From NCBI RefSeq assembly GCF_000317225.1, contig NZ_AJLL01000100.1, forward strand, positions 56,101-120,100: a DNA stretch of 64,000 nt. Reading direction: 5' to 3'. Positions within the stretch are counted from its first letter, which is position 1, and each line of letters starts with the position of its first letter. Shown here piece after piece: positions 63,411 through 64,000 of this stretch. The notes below the pieces were generated by a model. It did no database searches, was not told the origin of the DNA, and worked only from the letters and a program-made list of their open reading frames with translations. The DNA comes from Fischerella thermalis PCC 7521. GTDB taxonomy: Bacteria; Cyanobacteriota; Cyanobacteriia; Cyanobacteriales; Nostocaceae. The position numbers and the translations under genes are program-made.

Positions 63411-63456
63411 CTGTCATAGAAGTTGCCCTACGCGCGTCTATTAGAACTTCTATGGT
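63411..63456. repeat. Inverted repeat upstream of ftsW
   Basis: CATAGAAGTT and AACTTCTATG form a perfect 10-bp stem around a loop that contains a TACGCGCGTCTA piece of the TAGACGCG dispersed repeat; outer GTAC/GTAC bases extend the pairing after a small bulge. It lies 42 bp before the ftsW start. Confidence 0.7.
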
Positions 63457-63635
63457 GTACGTCCATATAGTAGTTAGTAGTCAACAATAACAAACAATAA
63501 TCAAAAAACGACTCTCAATTCATAAACTGATTCATGCAGCCCCAATGCCAGTTGAGTGCAGAAAGGCAGAAATGTTGAATGTCAATACAAAACTTTACAT
63601 ATTTGATTAAACTATCTCTAAAAATCCTAAAATAG

Positions 63636-64000
63636 TCAACATAAAATTATCTCCTCAAGCCAGTGAACATAACTGATTTTTTGACACATACAGGATTGTA
63701 AATAACGAAATTTATCTAATAGTGTATGTCCCCATTGCTGGGGAATAGATACAAGCTGTAAAATCAAATATGCTATTAAACTAATGTAAATTTGTATGGT
63801 GATACCATTGACGTTTTTGGTAATTAATTTGTCAAGCTTTAAATGCATCTTTAGAAACTTCCACAGCAATTCAACTTCCCAACGTAAGCGATAAATCAGA
63901 ACTTAGGCATTGACAGGAATTTGAATATGTGTATTTAAGCCTATCTCTTGTCCTAGCTGTTGTAGAATAAAGTCACGAGCTACTTGAACAGACAAATTTT
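63636..64000 (-). pseudogene. IS4-type transposase C-terminal part, interrupted, runs off the window
   Basis: On the minus strand the peptide reads VLIYRLRWEVELLWKFLKMHLKLDKL, ITKNVNGITIQIYISLIAYLILQL and ends HWLEEIIL, which is the YREK-type C-terminal end (Y-x2-R-x3-E-x6-K) of IS4-family DDE transposases. Just upstream the frame has a TAA where family members have Trp (IPVNA-stop-VLIY), while the rest of the frame continues to the window edge. So the copy is probably inactive. The left IS end was not identified. Confidence 0.78.

Overview
The window is chromosomal DNA of a cyanobacterium, most likely a filamentous member of the Nostocales. The evidence is the very frequent GCGATCGC (HIP1) octamer, cyanobacteria-type genes (CrtR carotene hydroxylase, NdhD, PipX/PipY, a pyruvate kinase with a PEP-utiliser tail, DUF3119, DUF3086 and DUF3153 proteins, a heme oxygenase next to HemN), and many intergenic arrays of 7-bp tandem repeats of the STRR type known from Calothrix and Nostoc. 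No heterocyst marker gene is present, so the family-level placement is an inference. No rRNA, tRNA or CRISPR array was found.

Layout. 1-5.0 kb: the end of a CHAT-domain gene, a long membrane-anchored coiled-coil/TPR protein, a YgfZ/GcvT-like protein and an adenosine-specific kinase. 5.2-11.1 kb (minus strand): a DSHCT helicase interrupted by a one-base frameshift at a run of eight A, then proC, sepF, pipY and pipX, a cluster linking nitrogen signalling, PLP balance and cell division. 11.8-17 kb: pabB carrying three in-frame insertions of repeat DNA, decayed rfbC and rfbD genes, and two glycosyltransferases. 17-24.4 kb: pyk, crtR, a Ser/Thr kinase, a PstS-like protein, aroH and sppA. 25-29.4 kb: a MlaE-type lipid permease, DUF3119, DUF3086 and plsY. 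29.6-40.3 kb: a small Cys-rich secreted protein, a tandem pair of related Ser/Thr kinases, argB, several membrane, TPR and lipoprotein genes of unknown role, pdxH and an AI-2E family transporter. 40.5-50.3 kb: scpA, a sugar nucleotidyltransferase, speA, a tnpB remnant broken by a tiny mobile element, ndk, a TerC protein, a second AI-2E protein and an M15-type peptidase. 50.5-64 kb: ndhD, an acyltransferase, heme oxygenase plus hemN, an ABC exporter, a membrane protein that looks like a YdcF protein without its catalytic domain, galE, ftsW and a broken IS4-type transposase running off the window.

Most genes are single-gene housekeeping units separated by repeat-rich spacers, so operons are few: pipX-pipY overlap by 4 bp, sepF-proC are close, and ho-hemN are on the same strand. 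The most notable content is repeat biology. Heptamer arrays invade coding sequence in frame (pabB, a GT4 glycosyltransferase) and supply new C-termini to several proteins. Two TA-flanked MITE copies, a three-member REP-like palindrome family, and a 114-bp MITE with an 8-bp target duplication inside a tnpB zinc ribbon are visible. I found no convincing new multi-gene defence or biosynthetic system.
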